Assembly: GCA_039920305.1 (NCBI GenBank)
Contig: JBDSEA010000232.1
Coordinates: forward strand, 1-18,342
Direction of reading: 5' to 3'
From: DASRAJ01 sp039920305
Lineage (GTDB): Bacteria; Bacteroidota; Bacteroidia; Chitinophagales; UBA10324
Length of the DNA stretch: 18,342 bases
Below, piece after piece: positions 7,468 through 16,141 of the stretch. A model generated the notes under the pieces. The model worked only from the letters and a program-made list of their open reading frames with translations, was not told the DNA's origin and searched no databases. Both the position numbers and the translations under genes were made by a program. Position 1 is the stretch's first letter, and each line of letters begins with the position of its first letter.

Positions 7468-9645
7468 CTAAAACCTGAATCTCACTTCTGCCTTTACCTC
7501 TGATTTTGTGTTGTTATTGATTTGATCCAGTCCGCTGCTGATCACATCTATGCCGGAATAATAAGTCTGAGCAAATCTCAGCCATACATCAATTCCCCTT
7601 GCAAGGGTATAGCGTGTAAGCAGGTACCATCGCATGCCGCGATTGGAAAAAACCGGAACCGAATAAGCATAAAGCACATCATTCTCATAAGCATAAAGGC
7701 GTGCATCATATGACTCAGCATCAAAGAGCATGAAGCGTATATCCAGGGAGAGGGGAATTCCGGACAGCTTATACTTAACATCCTGGTAGGCAAGGTAGCC
7801 ATGGGCTGCCGGTTGGTTTTCCTGATGATAAAATACCCATTCCGCCCTGCTGTTAAGCGTTAAGAAGGAACTAGCCTTAAACGATAAGTTGAACCGTACG
7901 TTCTGGTTTTTAGTATTCACTAAAAAGTCCATCGGTTCATCGTTTTGGGAAGAGTTGGTTTGCTTGCGCTTGTCTCTCCATCGCACATACATGGCAAGCG
8001 CCTTGGATGGACGGTAATTCAGTTGCAATAGAAATTCACTCCCTGCTGATGGCGCATTCACCAAATAGGAAAGCCACGGCTTGCGAAAAAAATCAGCATA
8101 TGCATCAAGCTCCCACTTACCTGAAGGGCGGATAATGATGCCGGAGTACAATCCCTTTTCATTTTCACTCACAGAGCTTTCACCGAAGGCATTGGAGTAG
8201 ATTGAATGAAAATCACGTGCATAGTTCCTGTATACAAAAGCCAGGTCCACTTTCGGGTCAACGCTAATAAGTAATCCTGTAACTCCGCCTAATCCTCCCG
8301 GTTCGCTTTTCACTCCCTCACCATAAAAATTGAAGTTTTTGTACTGCCAGTCGAAATGCACTCCATAATCATTCAGCTGATCTCCGCGGAAGGAGAAGGT
8401 ATTATATGACTGAAATGAAGGCTCAACCGGTGAAGAGAAATCAGTATGAAAAAATGTTCCCCCGGCATTAAAACCGGCAATAGAATAATCGAGGTTCGCG
8501 CCAGATATATTTTGCGAAATAGTCCGCTTGTTTCCAAGCTCTGAAATTGTCCGGTGATATCCGTTTCCGCCATAGGAGGTCACAAATACATTATCACCGA
8601 GGGTATCCACTGCACCTACATTCCCATCAATCTTTTTATAGGAGCCGAACAGCGTTGCCTGTAAATGCCGGGTTCCAAACTGCAGTGCCCCACCCCTGAA
8701 GAAATTAAATTCATCTGTTGAAGTGTAGGGACGGATGGTTCTGCCCCCATTCTTGATTGCAGTGATCAGCGAGCTTTTGTTCACGCCGAATCCCGAACCC
8801 ACGATCATACCCTGACCCAAATTCAGTTCATAATCCCCAAGTACAATAGCTTTTAAAAAATTCTTTCCGGAATAATAAAGATGCACAGAATAAAAATCAA
8901 ACCCCTCCTGCTGCGAGCCTTTAAAAAATTCTTCACCGGCATCTTTTTGTCCGGTGATTCCATAACTGAATCTTGAACCATAAGTATAGCGATACCGCGT
9001 ATATAAATTTAATCGGCTTCCGAGATATCGTGAAGTGGAACTGGAATCAGCCGGAGAAAATCCTTTTTGCTCTTCCAAAATTTGTGTTCCGCGGATCAAG
9101 ATCAAATAGTCACCACTGGTAAGTAATTCAACCAGGGTAGTTTTAACACCCCCTGCATTTTCAGATACAAAAACGTACGGAAGGATGATCTGTATGGTGT
9201 TCAAATCCATGTATGGTACAGCCTGCAATTCATAAATGGTAATAAAGTTTCCAAGCTCAGCCCGGTATTGAAGCAGGGAATTGATCTGAATATCATTAAG
9301 CAATTTCAAATCAATAAGCGGCCGAAAATCTTCCTTAATCGCTTTGTTGAGGTTAATGGGATGCCTACTGAGCGAATGCTCCAGATCAATAATATTATCA
9401 TAATCGAGATTTTGATCTTCACCGTTTTCAGTGATCTGCTCCAGCAGGTCATCCTGCTTTTGCTCAATCATGTGTGTGGTATCAATTTGTGAAAATGAAG
9501 CCCGGGGAAGAACAATAAGAGCGGTGAGCAGAAAGAACAGCCCGGCTGAAAGAGAGGGAAATTGCTTCACCGCACTTGGAATGAATCTAAATCCTGCGCT
9601 TCGCAACAACAGCATCTTTTTTGGATGACGAGGGTAGCTGATCAT
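7468..9645 (-). CDS. Helix-hairpin-helix domain plus outer-membrane beta-barrel protein
   Basis: The protein has 725 residues. A hydrophobic stretch (SAGLFFLLTALIVLPRASFSQ, ~33-53) is the signal peptide. After a short acidic linker, residues ~95-160 form a ComEA-like helix-hairpin-helix region, with PINLNKA and YRAELGNFITIYELQAVPYMDLNTIQIILPYV as the recognisable Bacteroidota signature. The rest (~185-725) is rich in alternating aromatic strands with short polar turns and ends AEVRFRF, with terminal Phe, as expected for a large outer-membrane barrel. The family is common in Bacteroidota and has no assigned function as far as I know. The ATG at 9645 overlaps the TGA of the upstream PorV-like gene by 4 bases (ATGA), so the pair is coupled; a second ATG ten codons in (9615) would also give a signal peptide. 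Confidence 0.83.
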   Translation of the reverse strand: MISYPRHPKKMLLLRSAGFRFIPSAVKQFPSLSAGLFFLLTALIVLPRASFSQIDTTHMIEQKQDDLLEQITENGEDQNLDYDNIIDLEHSLSRHPINLNKAIKEDFRPLIDLKLLNDIQINSLLQYRAELGNFITIYELQAVPYMDLNTIQIILPYVFVSENAGGVKTTLVELLTSGDYLILIRGTQILEEQKGFSPADSSSTSRYLGSRLNLYTRYRYTYGSRFSYGITGQKDAGEEFFKGSQQEGFDFYSVHLYYSGKNFLKAIVLGDYELNLGQGMIVGSGFGVNKSSLITAIKNGGRTIRPYTSTDEFNFFRGGALQFGTRHLQATLFGSYKKIDGNVGAVDTLGDNVFVTSYGGNGYHRTISELGNKRTISQNISGANLDYSIAGFNAGGTFFHTDFSSPVEPSFQSYNTFSFRGDQLNDYGVHFDWQYKNFNFYGEGVKSEPGGLGGVTGLLISVDPKVDLAFVYRNYARDFHSIYSNAFGESSVSENEKGLYSGIIIRPSGKWELDAYADFFRKPWLSYLVNAPSAGSEFLLQLNYRPSKALAMYVRWRDKRKQTNSSQNDEPMDFLVNTKNQNVRFNLSFKASSFLTLNSRAEWVFYHQENQPAAHGYLAYQDVKYKLSGIPLSLDIRFMLFDAESYDARLYAYENDVLYAYSVPVFSNRGMRWYLLTRYTLARGIDVWLRFAQTYYSGIDVISSGLDQINNNTKSEVKAEVRFRF

Positions 9646-10460
9646 TTCTTGCCGAATAAATAATTGAGCGAGATGGCTGGAGTTACTCCCAGCACTTCAT
9701 GATAGGAAGCTGCAAAATCAATTTTCAGATCTTTCACCCGGATCCCTGCACCGAGGGAATATTGAGATGGATTTGTTGCAACTCCGCCACGCAAATGCAA
9801 TACATCAGCGATTTGGTATTCAACTCCTGCTTTGAACCGAGCAGCATGGTCAATATCTTTCTCCGCCTCCGTAAGCAGCAGAATTTTCTTCCCTGCCTCA
9901 TAAGATAACCCCAGTTTTAAGAGTGTCGGTATTTTTTCATCGGTAAACCCGGACTTGATGGCGACAGGATTGTAAACATGAGCTGCGGTGGAAAGTTTGG
10001 CAGAAACTTTCACCATCAGGCCTGCCTCAACTGTGAATGCAGTTGATGTTCCATATTCTGAGACCGCAGTGGACAGATAATCAATCTGAATGCCTCCGGA
10101 AACTTTCTGTGAGAACAACCGTGCATATGCTAAACCTATTTTCTTTTCATTGTACAAATCAAAGCCATTATAGTTAACTGCCAGACCGAATGCCCCGTTC
10201 TTTACAGGCAGTGTAAATCCCGCGGCATAATATCCAAGCTCTTTTTGCAGATAGCGTTGCTCGGCAAAGAGCGAAAAGGAAAGCTCCTTTTGAAACGCCA
10301 TAGCAGCCTGATTATTTAAAACCGAATAGGGATCAGATATGGTAATGGCACAACTTCCTGACCCGAGTGAGCGTGCACCGCCCGTGAATGGATCATTGGA
10401 TGCTAAGAGTGAAAACTGGAAAGGGAGGAATGAAATAAGTAAGAGTAATTTTTTATTCAT
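9642..10460 (-). CDS. PorV/FadL-like outer-membrane beta-barrel protein
   Basis: The protein has 272 residues. The start MNKKLLLLISFLPFQFSLLAS is a signal peptide cut near residue 19-20. The mature N-terminus DPFTGGARSLGSGSCAITISDPYSVLNNQAAMAF is the signature of the PorV/PorQ/UPF0164-like barrel family (G-A-R-x-x-G-x-G...D-x-x-S-x-x-x-N-P/Q-A). Alternating beta strands run to the C-terminal VTPAISLNYLFGKK. It is smaller than PorV itself (about 390 residues), so it is a family relative and not lptO/porV. The ATG at 10460 is chosen over an upstream TTG at 10475 because of the signal peptide and the promoter box 16 bases upstream. It is the first gene of an operon with the HhH-barrel gene, suggesting joint work at the outer membrane. 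Confidence 0.78.
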   Translation of the reverse strand: MNKKLLLLISFLPFQFSLLASNDPFTGGARSLGSGSCAITISDPYSVLNNQAAMAFQKELSFSLFAEQRYLQKELGYYAAGFTLPVKNGAFGLAVNYNGFDLYNEKKIGLAYARLFSQKVSGGIQIDYLSTAVSEYGTSTAFTVEAGLMVKVSAKLSTAAHVYNPVAIKSGFTDEKIPTLLKLGLSYEAGKKILLLTEAEKDIDHAARFKAGVEYQIADVLHLRGGVATNPSQYSLGAGIRVKDLKIDFAASYHEVLGVTPAISLNYLFGKK

Positions 10461-10908
10461 ACGGAATTCAATCAATCAAATATAGCAATGAGTCATTAAT
10501 GATAATTCTGTTCCCGGACCTTTGGAGCAGATGTGGCCATTACCTGATGAAAACCAATTCTATTTCTCGTTGATATGGAATAAGATTTCATTTAAGTTTG
10601 AAAGAAAAAATGGGGATAACGAAGAAAAATTGAGATTGATTCTTGATTGCTTCAGGTGCAGTTGACAGTTTGTGCCCCCACAGCCGGAGGAATTAAACCA
10701 CTGAAAAAAGAATAATTCTATCCGACAGATTGCATTTCTTGATGGAGCGCTTGTAATTTTTTGGAGAAGATCAAGCACACCCTCTACAGGAGCCCCAACA
10801 TGCGAAGCCGGGGTTTCGTATTAAATCCTTTTACCGGAGCATTATTTTCGACGCACATGCTGCTTGTATGACGCATTAATGAACAACACTGCATTAGCGT
10901 GCTTATCC
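10461..10908. other. Intergenic region without a convincing gene
   Basis: This 448-base gap holds the PorV-like gene's promoter box at its left end. Open frames on both strands (for instance 10560-10778 on the minus strand) lack family resemblance. A weak hairpin, AGCCCC (10791-10796) with GGGGTT (10810-10815) and a 13-base loop, lies downstream of the deoxynucleoside kinase and could help end its transcript, but there is no T run. Nothing else is recognised. Confidence 0.5.
10477..10484 (-). promoter_or_regulatory. Bacteroidota -7 box for the PorV-like/HhH operon
   Basis: The minus strand reads TATATTTG, an exact TAnnTTTG, ending 16 bases before the ATG at 10460. The spacing matches the hscA box. 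Confidence 0.45.
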
Positions 10909-11556
10909 TTAGAACAACCCCATCAATTCCGCCCTTACTTTGTTCACTACTTCCCCGAGCTGCTCCGGATTATCAGCAAAGTTGTATTTATCAATGTCAA
11001 TAATAAGGATTCTTCCTTCTTTATAACTCGTTGCCCAGTTCTCATAATATTCATTCAGCCGGCGCAGGTAATCGAGCCTGAGATTATCCTCATATTCCCG
11101 GCCTCTTTTCTGAATGTTTGATACGAGCGCACCAATCGAGCCCCGTAAATAAATGGTAAGATCCGGCGGCCTGATAAGCGAGTTGATGGTTTTAAAAAGC
11201 GCAGAATAATTCTCAAAGTCGCGCTTGGTCATCAATCCCATCGAATGTAAATTGGGTGCAAAAATCTGGGCATCTTCATAAATTGTCCTGTCCTGGATGA
11301 TTGTCTTTTCTCCTCTCAGGATCTCTATGATTTGACTGAAGCGGGTATTCAAAAAATAGATCTGCAGGTTGAATGACCAGCGTGGCATGTTCTCATAAAA
11401 ATCATAGAGGTAGGGATTGTTCTCGACATCTTCATAGTGAGCCTGCCAGTTAAAATGCTTGGCAAGTAAACCGGTCAGAGTTGTTTTTCCTGCACCAATA
11501 TTGCCTGCTACCGCCACATGTTTTACCGGAGGGAGCTTGGGTTCTTTTTTCGCCAT
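10909..11556 (-). CDS. Deoxynucleoside kinase (deoxyadenosine/deoxyguanosine-type)
   Basis: This enzyme phosphorylates deoxynucleosides with ATP to dNMPs in cytosolic nucleotide salvage. The 215-residue protein has the P-loop GNIGAGKTT (G18-T26), the base/sugar-binding EDVENNPYLYDFY with E42, the DRT/S motif at D89-R90 followed by YEDAQIF, and a lid QKRGREYE (149-156). This matches the dNK/dCK/dGK family; length and sequence resemble the bacterial dGK/dAK type, but the base preference cannot be fixed by eye. The start MAKKEPK at 11556 is chosen because the frame upstream of it overlaps trpS and looks non-coding. It lies 64 bases downstream of the trpS stop in the same direction and is probably cotranscribed. 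Confidence 0.9.
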   Translation of the reverse strand: MAKKEPKLPPVKHVAVAGNIGAGKTTLTGLLAKHFNWQAHYEDVENNPYLYDFYENMPRWSFNLQIYFLNTRFSQIIEILRGEKTIIQDRTIYEDAQIFAPNLHSMGLMTKRDFENYSALFKTINSLIRPPDLTIYLRGSIGALVSNIQKRGREYEDNLRLDYLRRLNEYYENWATSYKEGRILIIDIDKYNFADNPEQLGEVVNKVRAELMGLF

Positions 11557-11620
11557 CGAAAGTTCAGGTGAATTAGCGTAGAGTAGTGAGTGTAAAATTA
11601 CCGGCGTGAAGATAGAAGAA

Positions 11621-12616
11621 TTAAAATTTTCTGAAGCCGATAATCTCCCGCACCTCGCGAATAGTTTTTGAAGCACTGGCTCTGGCCTTCTCCTCACCCT
11701 GCGACAGTATAGTATGGAGATAATTGGTGTCATCGAAATAGTGCTTCACCCGCTCACGAAGCGGAGTTGTAAATTGTATCATGTCTTCGGCAAGTTGCTT
11801 TTTCAGATCACCATAGCGTATGGTGCAGGTGTTGTATGAATCTTCAAAATGCTTTCTTGTTTCAGGAGAGGAAACCAATTCCATCAGCGTAAATAGATTT
11901 TGAATCACTTCCGGTTTTTGCTGATTCATTTCTGCGGGACCTGAGTCTGTTACTGCCCGCATCACTTTTTTGCGAATTATTCCCGGCTCGTCAACTAAAA
12001 AAACCGAATTGTCTTCACCTTCTGATTTTCCCATCTTGCCGCTGCCAAGAAGCCCGGGAACTTTAACAAGCGAAGAAGAAAAGCTGAATCCCTCAGGCAA
12101 TGGAAAGTATTCCACCTCATAAAGATGATTAAAGCGCTGGGCAAAATCACGGGTCATTTCGAGATGCTGTGTCTGATCTTTTCCCACAGGAACCTTATTT
12201 GCCCTGTGGAGGATGATATCAGCAGCCATCAGCACCGGATAGGTAAGAAGGCCGGCATTCACATTATCGGGCTGTGCGCGTACCTTATCCTTGAACGCAG
12301 TACTTCGCTCGAGCTCACCGACGTAAGCGAGCATGTTAAGAAACAGGAATAGCTCTGCCGTTTCCGGAACATCACTCTGGAGATAAAGTGTGCATTTTTC
12401 AGGATCAATCCCGCAGGCGAGATACTCTGCTACCACCTGCCGCACGGTGGTATGGAGGTCCATCGGATGCGGATGTGTAGTGAGTGAATGATAATCAGCG
12501 ATGAAGAAAAAACAGCGGTAGTCGTCCTGCATGCGGACAAAATTTTTCATTGCACCGAAGTAATTCCCGAGATGCAGATTGCCTGTGGGCCTGATGCCGC
12601 TGACTACTGTTTCCAT
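11621..12616 (-). CDS. trpS: Tryptophanyl-tRNA synthetase
   Basis: A class Ic aminoacyl-tRNA synthetase that charges tRNA-Trp. The 331 residues match the usual bacterial length. METVVSGIRPTGNLHLGNY carries the HIGH-type motif (N13-Y19). The tryptophan and adenylate pocket is represented by YPVLMAADI (126-134) and VGKDQTQH (144-151). The second signature reads KMGKS (194-198) instead of KMSKS. EPGIIRKKVMRAVTDSGP follows as expected. The C-terminal helical anticodon-binding part ends REVREIIGFRKF. The ATG at 12616 is the proper start; the longer frame upstream adds no family-like sequence. It sits 117 bases downstream of pgi in the same direction. Confidence 0.95.
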   Translation of the reverse strand: METVVSGIRPTGNLHLGNYFGAMKNFVRMQDDYRCFFFIADYHSLTTHPHPMDLHTTVRQVVAEYLACGIDPEKCTLYLQSDVPETAELFLFLNMLAYVGELERSTAFKDKVRAQPDNVNAGLLTYPVLMAADIILHRANKVPVGKDQTQHLEMTRDFAQRFNHLYEVEYFPLPEGFSFSSSLVKVPGLLGSGKMGKSEGEDNSVFLVDEPGIIRKKVMRAVTDSGPAEMNQQKPEVIQNLFTLMELVSSPETRKHFEDSYNTCTIRYGDLKKQLAEDMIQFTTPLRERVKHYFDDTNYLHTILSQGEEKARASASKTIREVREIIGFRKF

Positions 12617-12733
12617 AATGGGCACAAAGGTGAAAAATGATCGCGAGTAGTGGTAGAAAAATAAACCTGCCATCGCCGGGACTTGAGCAAGGATGAAAGA
12701 TTGTTTATCCGGGTTTGAAGTGCCTCATGCTTA

Positions 12734-14389
12734 TTAGCTGTTTTGGATCTCCCGGCTGATAACTTTATAGTAATTGATCAATCCATTGGTAGAACAATCA
12801 TGTGAAGAAATTTTTTCGCCGTTTTCCAGTTCAGGAAGAATTTTGCCTGCGAGTTGCTTGCCGAGTTCAACACCCCACTGATCGAATGAGTTAATGTTCC
12901 AGATGATGCCCTGCACAATAATCTTGTGCTCATACATCGCTATCAGCGTTCCCAGAGTTTCAGGTGTAAGCATCCTATAAAGAATAGAATTCGTCGGCCT
13001 GTTTCCTTCAAAGACTTTGTGAGGAAGGAGCGCTGCGATTTCTTCTCGGTTAAAATTTTGTTTCCCGAGATCAGACTGAGCCTCTTCTTCTGTTTTCCCT
13101 GCCATCAATGCCTCTGTTTGAGCAAAAAAATTCGCGAGTAGCTTCCGGTGATGATCACCGATAGGGTTGTGTGACTGCGCCGCAGCCAGAAAATCACAGG
13201 GAATTAATTTCGTTCCCTGGTGAATCAACTGGTAAAAAGCATGTTGACCGTTAGTGCCCGGCTGACCCCAGATGACAGGTCCGGTAGTAAGATTTACCTG
13301 TTCTCCATCACGTGTAACAGACTTGCCATTGCTTTCCATGTTACCCTGCTGGAAATAAGCAGGAAATAAGTTCAGGTACTGATCATAAGGGAGGATCGCT
13401 TCTGTTTGTGCACCGAAAAAATTATTATACCAGATGCCCGTGAGGGCAAGTAACACGGGAATATTTTTTTCAAACGGTTCCTTGCGGAAATGATCATCCA
13501 TGGCATGAGCACCATCAAGAAGCTTTTCAAAATTATCAAACCCGATAAACAGAACTATTGAAAGTCCGACGGCTGACCAAAGGGAATACCTGCCGCCCAC
13601 CCAATCCCAGAATTCAAACATGTTCTCAGCATCAATACCAAATTCCTTCACCTCTTTTTCATTGGTGGAGACGGCAACAAAATGTCTGGCAACACTTGCA
13701 TCATCTTTGAGGTTCTCAAGCAGCCATTTTCGGGCAGTGAGGGCATTGGTCAGTGTTTCCTGGGTAGTAAAAGTTTTGGATGCGATGATGAACAGCGCAG
13801 TTTCAGCATTGAGTTGTTTGAGCGTCTCAGTAATATCAGTTCCGTCTACGTTGGAAACGAAGTGCATCCTCAGCCGCTCATGTCCGTAGGGCCTAAGCGC
13901 CGTGCATACCATATGCGGACCTAAATCAGAACCTCCGATGCCAATGTTGATCACGTCAGTGATTTGCTTACCCGTAAAACCCATCCATTCACCCGAGCGA
14001 ATGTTTTCCGAGAATATTTTCATCTTTTTCAGCACACCATTCACCTCCGGCATCACATCTTTTCCATCAGTAAAAATGGGGACATCGCTCCTGTTTCTCA
14101 GCGCAACATGCAGCACTGCGCGATGCTCGGTGTTATTGATTTTTTCTCCGGTGAACATTTTTTCAATCCAGGATTTGAGATCGCATTCTCTGGTAAGATG
14201 CAGTAACAGCTTAAGTGTTTCATCTGTAATTCTGTTCTTCGAATAATCAACAAGAATATCCTTAAAGAGAAGTGAGAAATTCGAAAACCGCTGTGGATCA
14301 TTGTTAAACCAGTCACGCATGTGGTCGTTAGAAATTTTTTTGAAATGCTCTTCAAGATTCTTCCAGGAACTTGTTTCCGTGATATCCAT
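12734..14389 (-). CDS. pgi: Glucose-6-phosphate isomerase
   Basis: Interconverts glucose-6-phosphate and fructose-6-phosphate in glycolysis and gluconeogenesis. At 551 residues it is the long E. coli-like form. Visible landmarks are INIGIGGSDLGPHM (sugar-phosphate loop), SKTFTTQETLTNA, the first family signature around DWVGGRYSLWSAVG, QQGNMESNGKS with the catalytic Glu, GTNGQHAFYQLIHQGT with the catalytic His, and the second signature WNINSFDQWGVELGK with the active-site Lys. No key residue is missing. The start ATG at 14389 gives MDITETSSWKNLEEHF. It is divergent from the acyltransferase gene across a 138-base gap. Confidence 0.97.
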   Translation of the reverse strand: MDITETSSWKNLEEHFKKISNDHMRDWFNNDPQRFSNFSLLFKDILVDYSKNRITDETLKLLLHLTRECDLKSWIEKMFTGEKINNTEHRAVLHVALRNRSDVPIFTDGKDVMPEVNGVLKKMKIFSENIRSGEWMGFTGKQITDVINIGIGGSDLGPHMVCTALRPYGHERLRMHFVSNVDGTDITETLKQLNAETALFIIASKTFTTQETLTNALTARKWLLENLKDDASVARHFVAVSTNEKEVKEFGIDAENMFEFWDWVGGRYSLWSAVGLSIVLFIGFDNFEKLLDGAHAMDDHFRKEPFEKNIPVLLALTGIWYNNFFGAQTEAILPYDQYLNLFPAYFQQGNMESNGKSVTRDGEQVNLTTGPVIWGQPGTNGQHAFYQLIHQGTKLIPCDFLAAAQSHNPIGDHHRKLLANFFAQTEALMAGKTEEEAQSDLGKQNFNREEIAALLPHKVFEGNRPTNSILYRMLTPETLGTLIAMYEHKIIVQGIIWNINSFDQWGVELGKQLAGKILPELENGEKISSHDCSTNGLINYYKVISREIQNS

Positions 14390-14514
14390 TTACATTGCTT
14401 TTTAGTAAAAGACAAGGCAAAAATCGCATATTGGTGAAACCTGAATTTTGACGGATAAAGGTTGGATGGAAAACATAAGTCTGGTTAAAACCTCAGCCAT
14501 CACACCTGCCCTGT

Positions 14515-14522
14515 TATTTTTG
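14515..14522 (+). promoter_or_regulatory. Bacteroidota -7 box for the acyltransferase-ABC operon
   Basis: TATTTTTG is an exact TAnnTTTG. It ends only 5 bases before the GTG at 14528, so transcription would begin at or next to the start codon. No strong -33 TTG is seen upstream. Confidence 0.35.
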
Positions 14523-14527
14523 TTACA

Positions 14528-15283
14528 GTGAAAAAACTGTTGTATCCTCTCAAAGTATTGTGGGCGTATTGGTACTTCTTCATCTTCAGCCTCATCTTTC
14601 TTATCTTTCTTCCGGCATTTGTGATACTGCTTTCCAGAGAAAAATGGTATCCGGCTGCTAATCGCTTAAGAGTAATCTGGGGTTATATTTTATTTTTTTT
14701 CACGGGGATTATTTTACGTGTACGTTTTAATGAAAAACTTGACCGGCGCCAGCCCTACATCTTCTGTGCAAATCACTTCTCCTACCTCGATATTCCGGTA
14801 TCAGCACTGGTTGTTAAAAGAAACTGGTGTTACATGGCGAAGCTGGAAATAAGCCATATTCCTATCATCAATATATTTTTTGGGACATTGGACATAGCAG
14901 TGGATCGAGAGAGTAAAAGAGAATCATTTAAAGCCATGAGGGAGGCGAGTGACAACCTTGACAAAGGGCGCAACATCGTAGTGTATCCTGAAGGAACGAT
15001 AACTGCACATCCCCCAAAGATGGTCAGGTTCAAAAACGGACCCTTTCGCCTGGCAATAGAAAAGCAAATTCCGATAGTACCTTTGACCATGCTTGATAAC
15101 TGGAGATTGCTTTTTGTAGACGGATGGAAGATGCATGGCCGTCCCGGTGTGGCAAATGTGATCGTTCATGCTCCTATACCCACTACCGGAATGACATTGG
15201 ATGATATGGATTCACTGAAAGAAAGAGTTTTTAATCTTCTTGAAAACGATTTGATAAACCATCACGCTCAAAAGCAAAACTGA
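14528..15283 (+). CDS. Lysophospholipid acyltransferase (1-acyl-sn-glycerol-3-phosphate acyltransferase type)
   Basis: The protein has 251 residues with one or two N-terminal membrane helices (about 14-36 and 50-64). PlsC family motifs are present: block I NHFSYLD (H83 and D88, the HX4D catalytic pair), block III VVYPEGT (E155-G156), and a block IV-like IPIVPLTM. PlsC makes phosphatidic acid at the inner membrane; a role in another acyl transfer, such as ornithine-lipid or lipid A modification, cannot be excluded. The start is a GTG giving MKKLLYPLKVLWAYW. The stop overlaps the ABC ATPase start by one base (TGATG), so the two are translationally coupled. Confidence 0.87.
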   Translation: MKKLLYPLKVLWAYWYFFIFSLIFLIFLPAFVILLSREKWYPAANRLRVIWGYILFFFTGIILRVRFNEKLDRRQPYIFCANHFSYLDIPVSALVVKRNWCYMAKLEISHIPIINIFFGTLDIAVDRESKRESFKAMREASDNLDKGRNIVVYPEGTITAHPPKMVRFKNGPFRLAIEKQIPIVPLTMLDNWRLLFVDGWKMHGRPGVANVIVHAPIPTTGMTLDDMDSLKERVFNLLENDLINHHAQKQN

Positions 15284-15987
15284 TGTCAGAAATTATTTCG
15301 TGTGACCGGCTAAGGAAGGAATATTTAATGGGCAGGGAAGTGATTGCTGCACTGCGTGACGTTACTTTTTCCATTCATAAAAATGAGTACGTAGCACTCA
15401 TGGGACCCTCCGGATCGGGGAAATCAACGCTGATGAACATTCTCGGATTGCTGGATACTGCATCCAGCGGAACATATGTTCTCAACCAGCGAAACGTAAG
15501 CATGCTTCACGATAATGAAATGGCGGTGATCCGGAATAAAGAAATTGGCTTTGTTTTTCAAACCTTCAACCTGATGCCACGCTTGAATGCGCTCGAAAAT
15601 GTGGCTCTGCCCCTGATTTATGCAGGCAAAAACCGTGTGTATCGTGAACAAAGAGCAAAGGAAATGCTTCAGGCAGTTGGATTGGGTGACCGCATGGATC
15701 ATAAGCCCAATGAGCTTTCGGGCGGTCAAAAGCAAAGGGTAGCAATTGCCCGGGCACTGGTTAATGAGCCATCAATCATACTGGCGGATGAGCCTACAGG
15801 AAATCTCGACAGTAAAACTTCAATTGAGATCATGACCATTTTCGACCAGATTCACAAAGCCGGAAATACAGTGATCATTGTTACCCATGAAGAAGACATT
15901 TCCCTGTATGCACATCGGATCGTAAGACTTCGTGATGGTGAAATTGCATCAGATGTGATCAATGAGCGGAGGAGTGTAATGGTGTAA
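15283..15987 (+). CDS. ABC transporter ATP-binding protein (LolD/MacB type)
   Basis: The protein has 234 residues and is a complete single ATPase domain: Walker A GPSGSGKST (41-49), Q-loop Q93, signature LSGGQKQR (145-152), Walker B IILADEPT (D169, E170), D-loop NLDS and switch H202. The stretch GLLDTASSG and the QTFNLMPRLNALENVALPL block are typical of the LolD/MacB/FtsE group, which powers lipoprotein release or mechanotransmission-type exporters rather than simple import. No permease follows in the window; the next gene is a cold-shock protein after 154 bases, so the partner must be encoded elsewhere. Coupling to the PlsC-type gene suggests an envelope role. Confidence 0.92.
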   Translation: MSEIISCDRLRKEYLMGREVIAALRDVTFSIHKNEYVALMGPSGSGKSTLMNILGLLDTASSGTYVLNQRNVSMLHDNEMAVIRNKEIGFVFQTFNLMPRLNALENVALPLIYAGKNRVYREQRAKEMLQAVGLGDRMDHKPNELSGGQKQRVAIARALVNEPSIILADEPTGNLDSKTSIEIMTIFDQIHKAGNTVIIVTHEEDISLYAHRIVRLRDGEIASDVINERRSVMV

Positions 15988-16141
15988 AATAAGTAGGGTT
16001 AGCGATGCTGCTTCATGGTTGCAATCCACTAAATGCTTTAAGCAAAATCCAATTTGAAATTCGGGGGATGAAGAATGGAAATCTTCAACGTAAACTTTAT
16101 ATTTACTGCGCTAAATTTTTTCATCAATAACATTAAAAACC

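Noticed and set aside
10560..10778. 72-residue minus-strand frame in the 10.5-10.9 kb gap
   Set aside because: It has no recognisable domain, no signal peptide and no promoter or start context, and it is short enough to arise by chance.
10791..10815. Hairpin AGCCCC/GGGGTT as a terminator or repeat element
   Set aside because: Six base pairs with one G-U, a 13-base loop and no T run; too weak to call as a separate feature.
11557..11733. N-terminal extension of the deoxynucleoside kinase
   Set aside because: It overlaps the conserved end of trpS and is Arg-rich and low in family resemblance; the P-loop protein starts naturally at 11556.
16098..16105. TATATTTA as promoter of the cold-shock gene
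   Set aside because: It has one mismatch to TAnnTTTG and no -33 element, and other AT-rich near-matches lie close by (TAAATTTT at 16112-16119), so no single site can be chosen.
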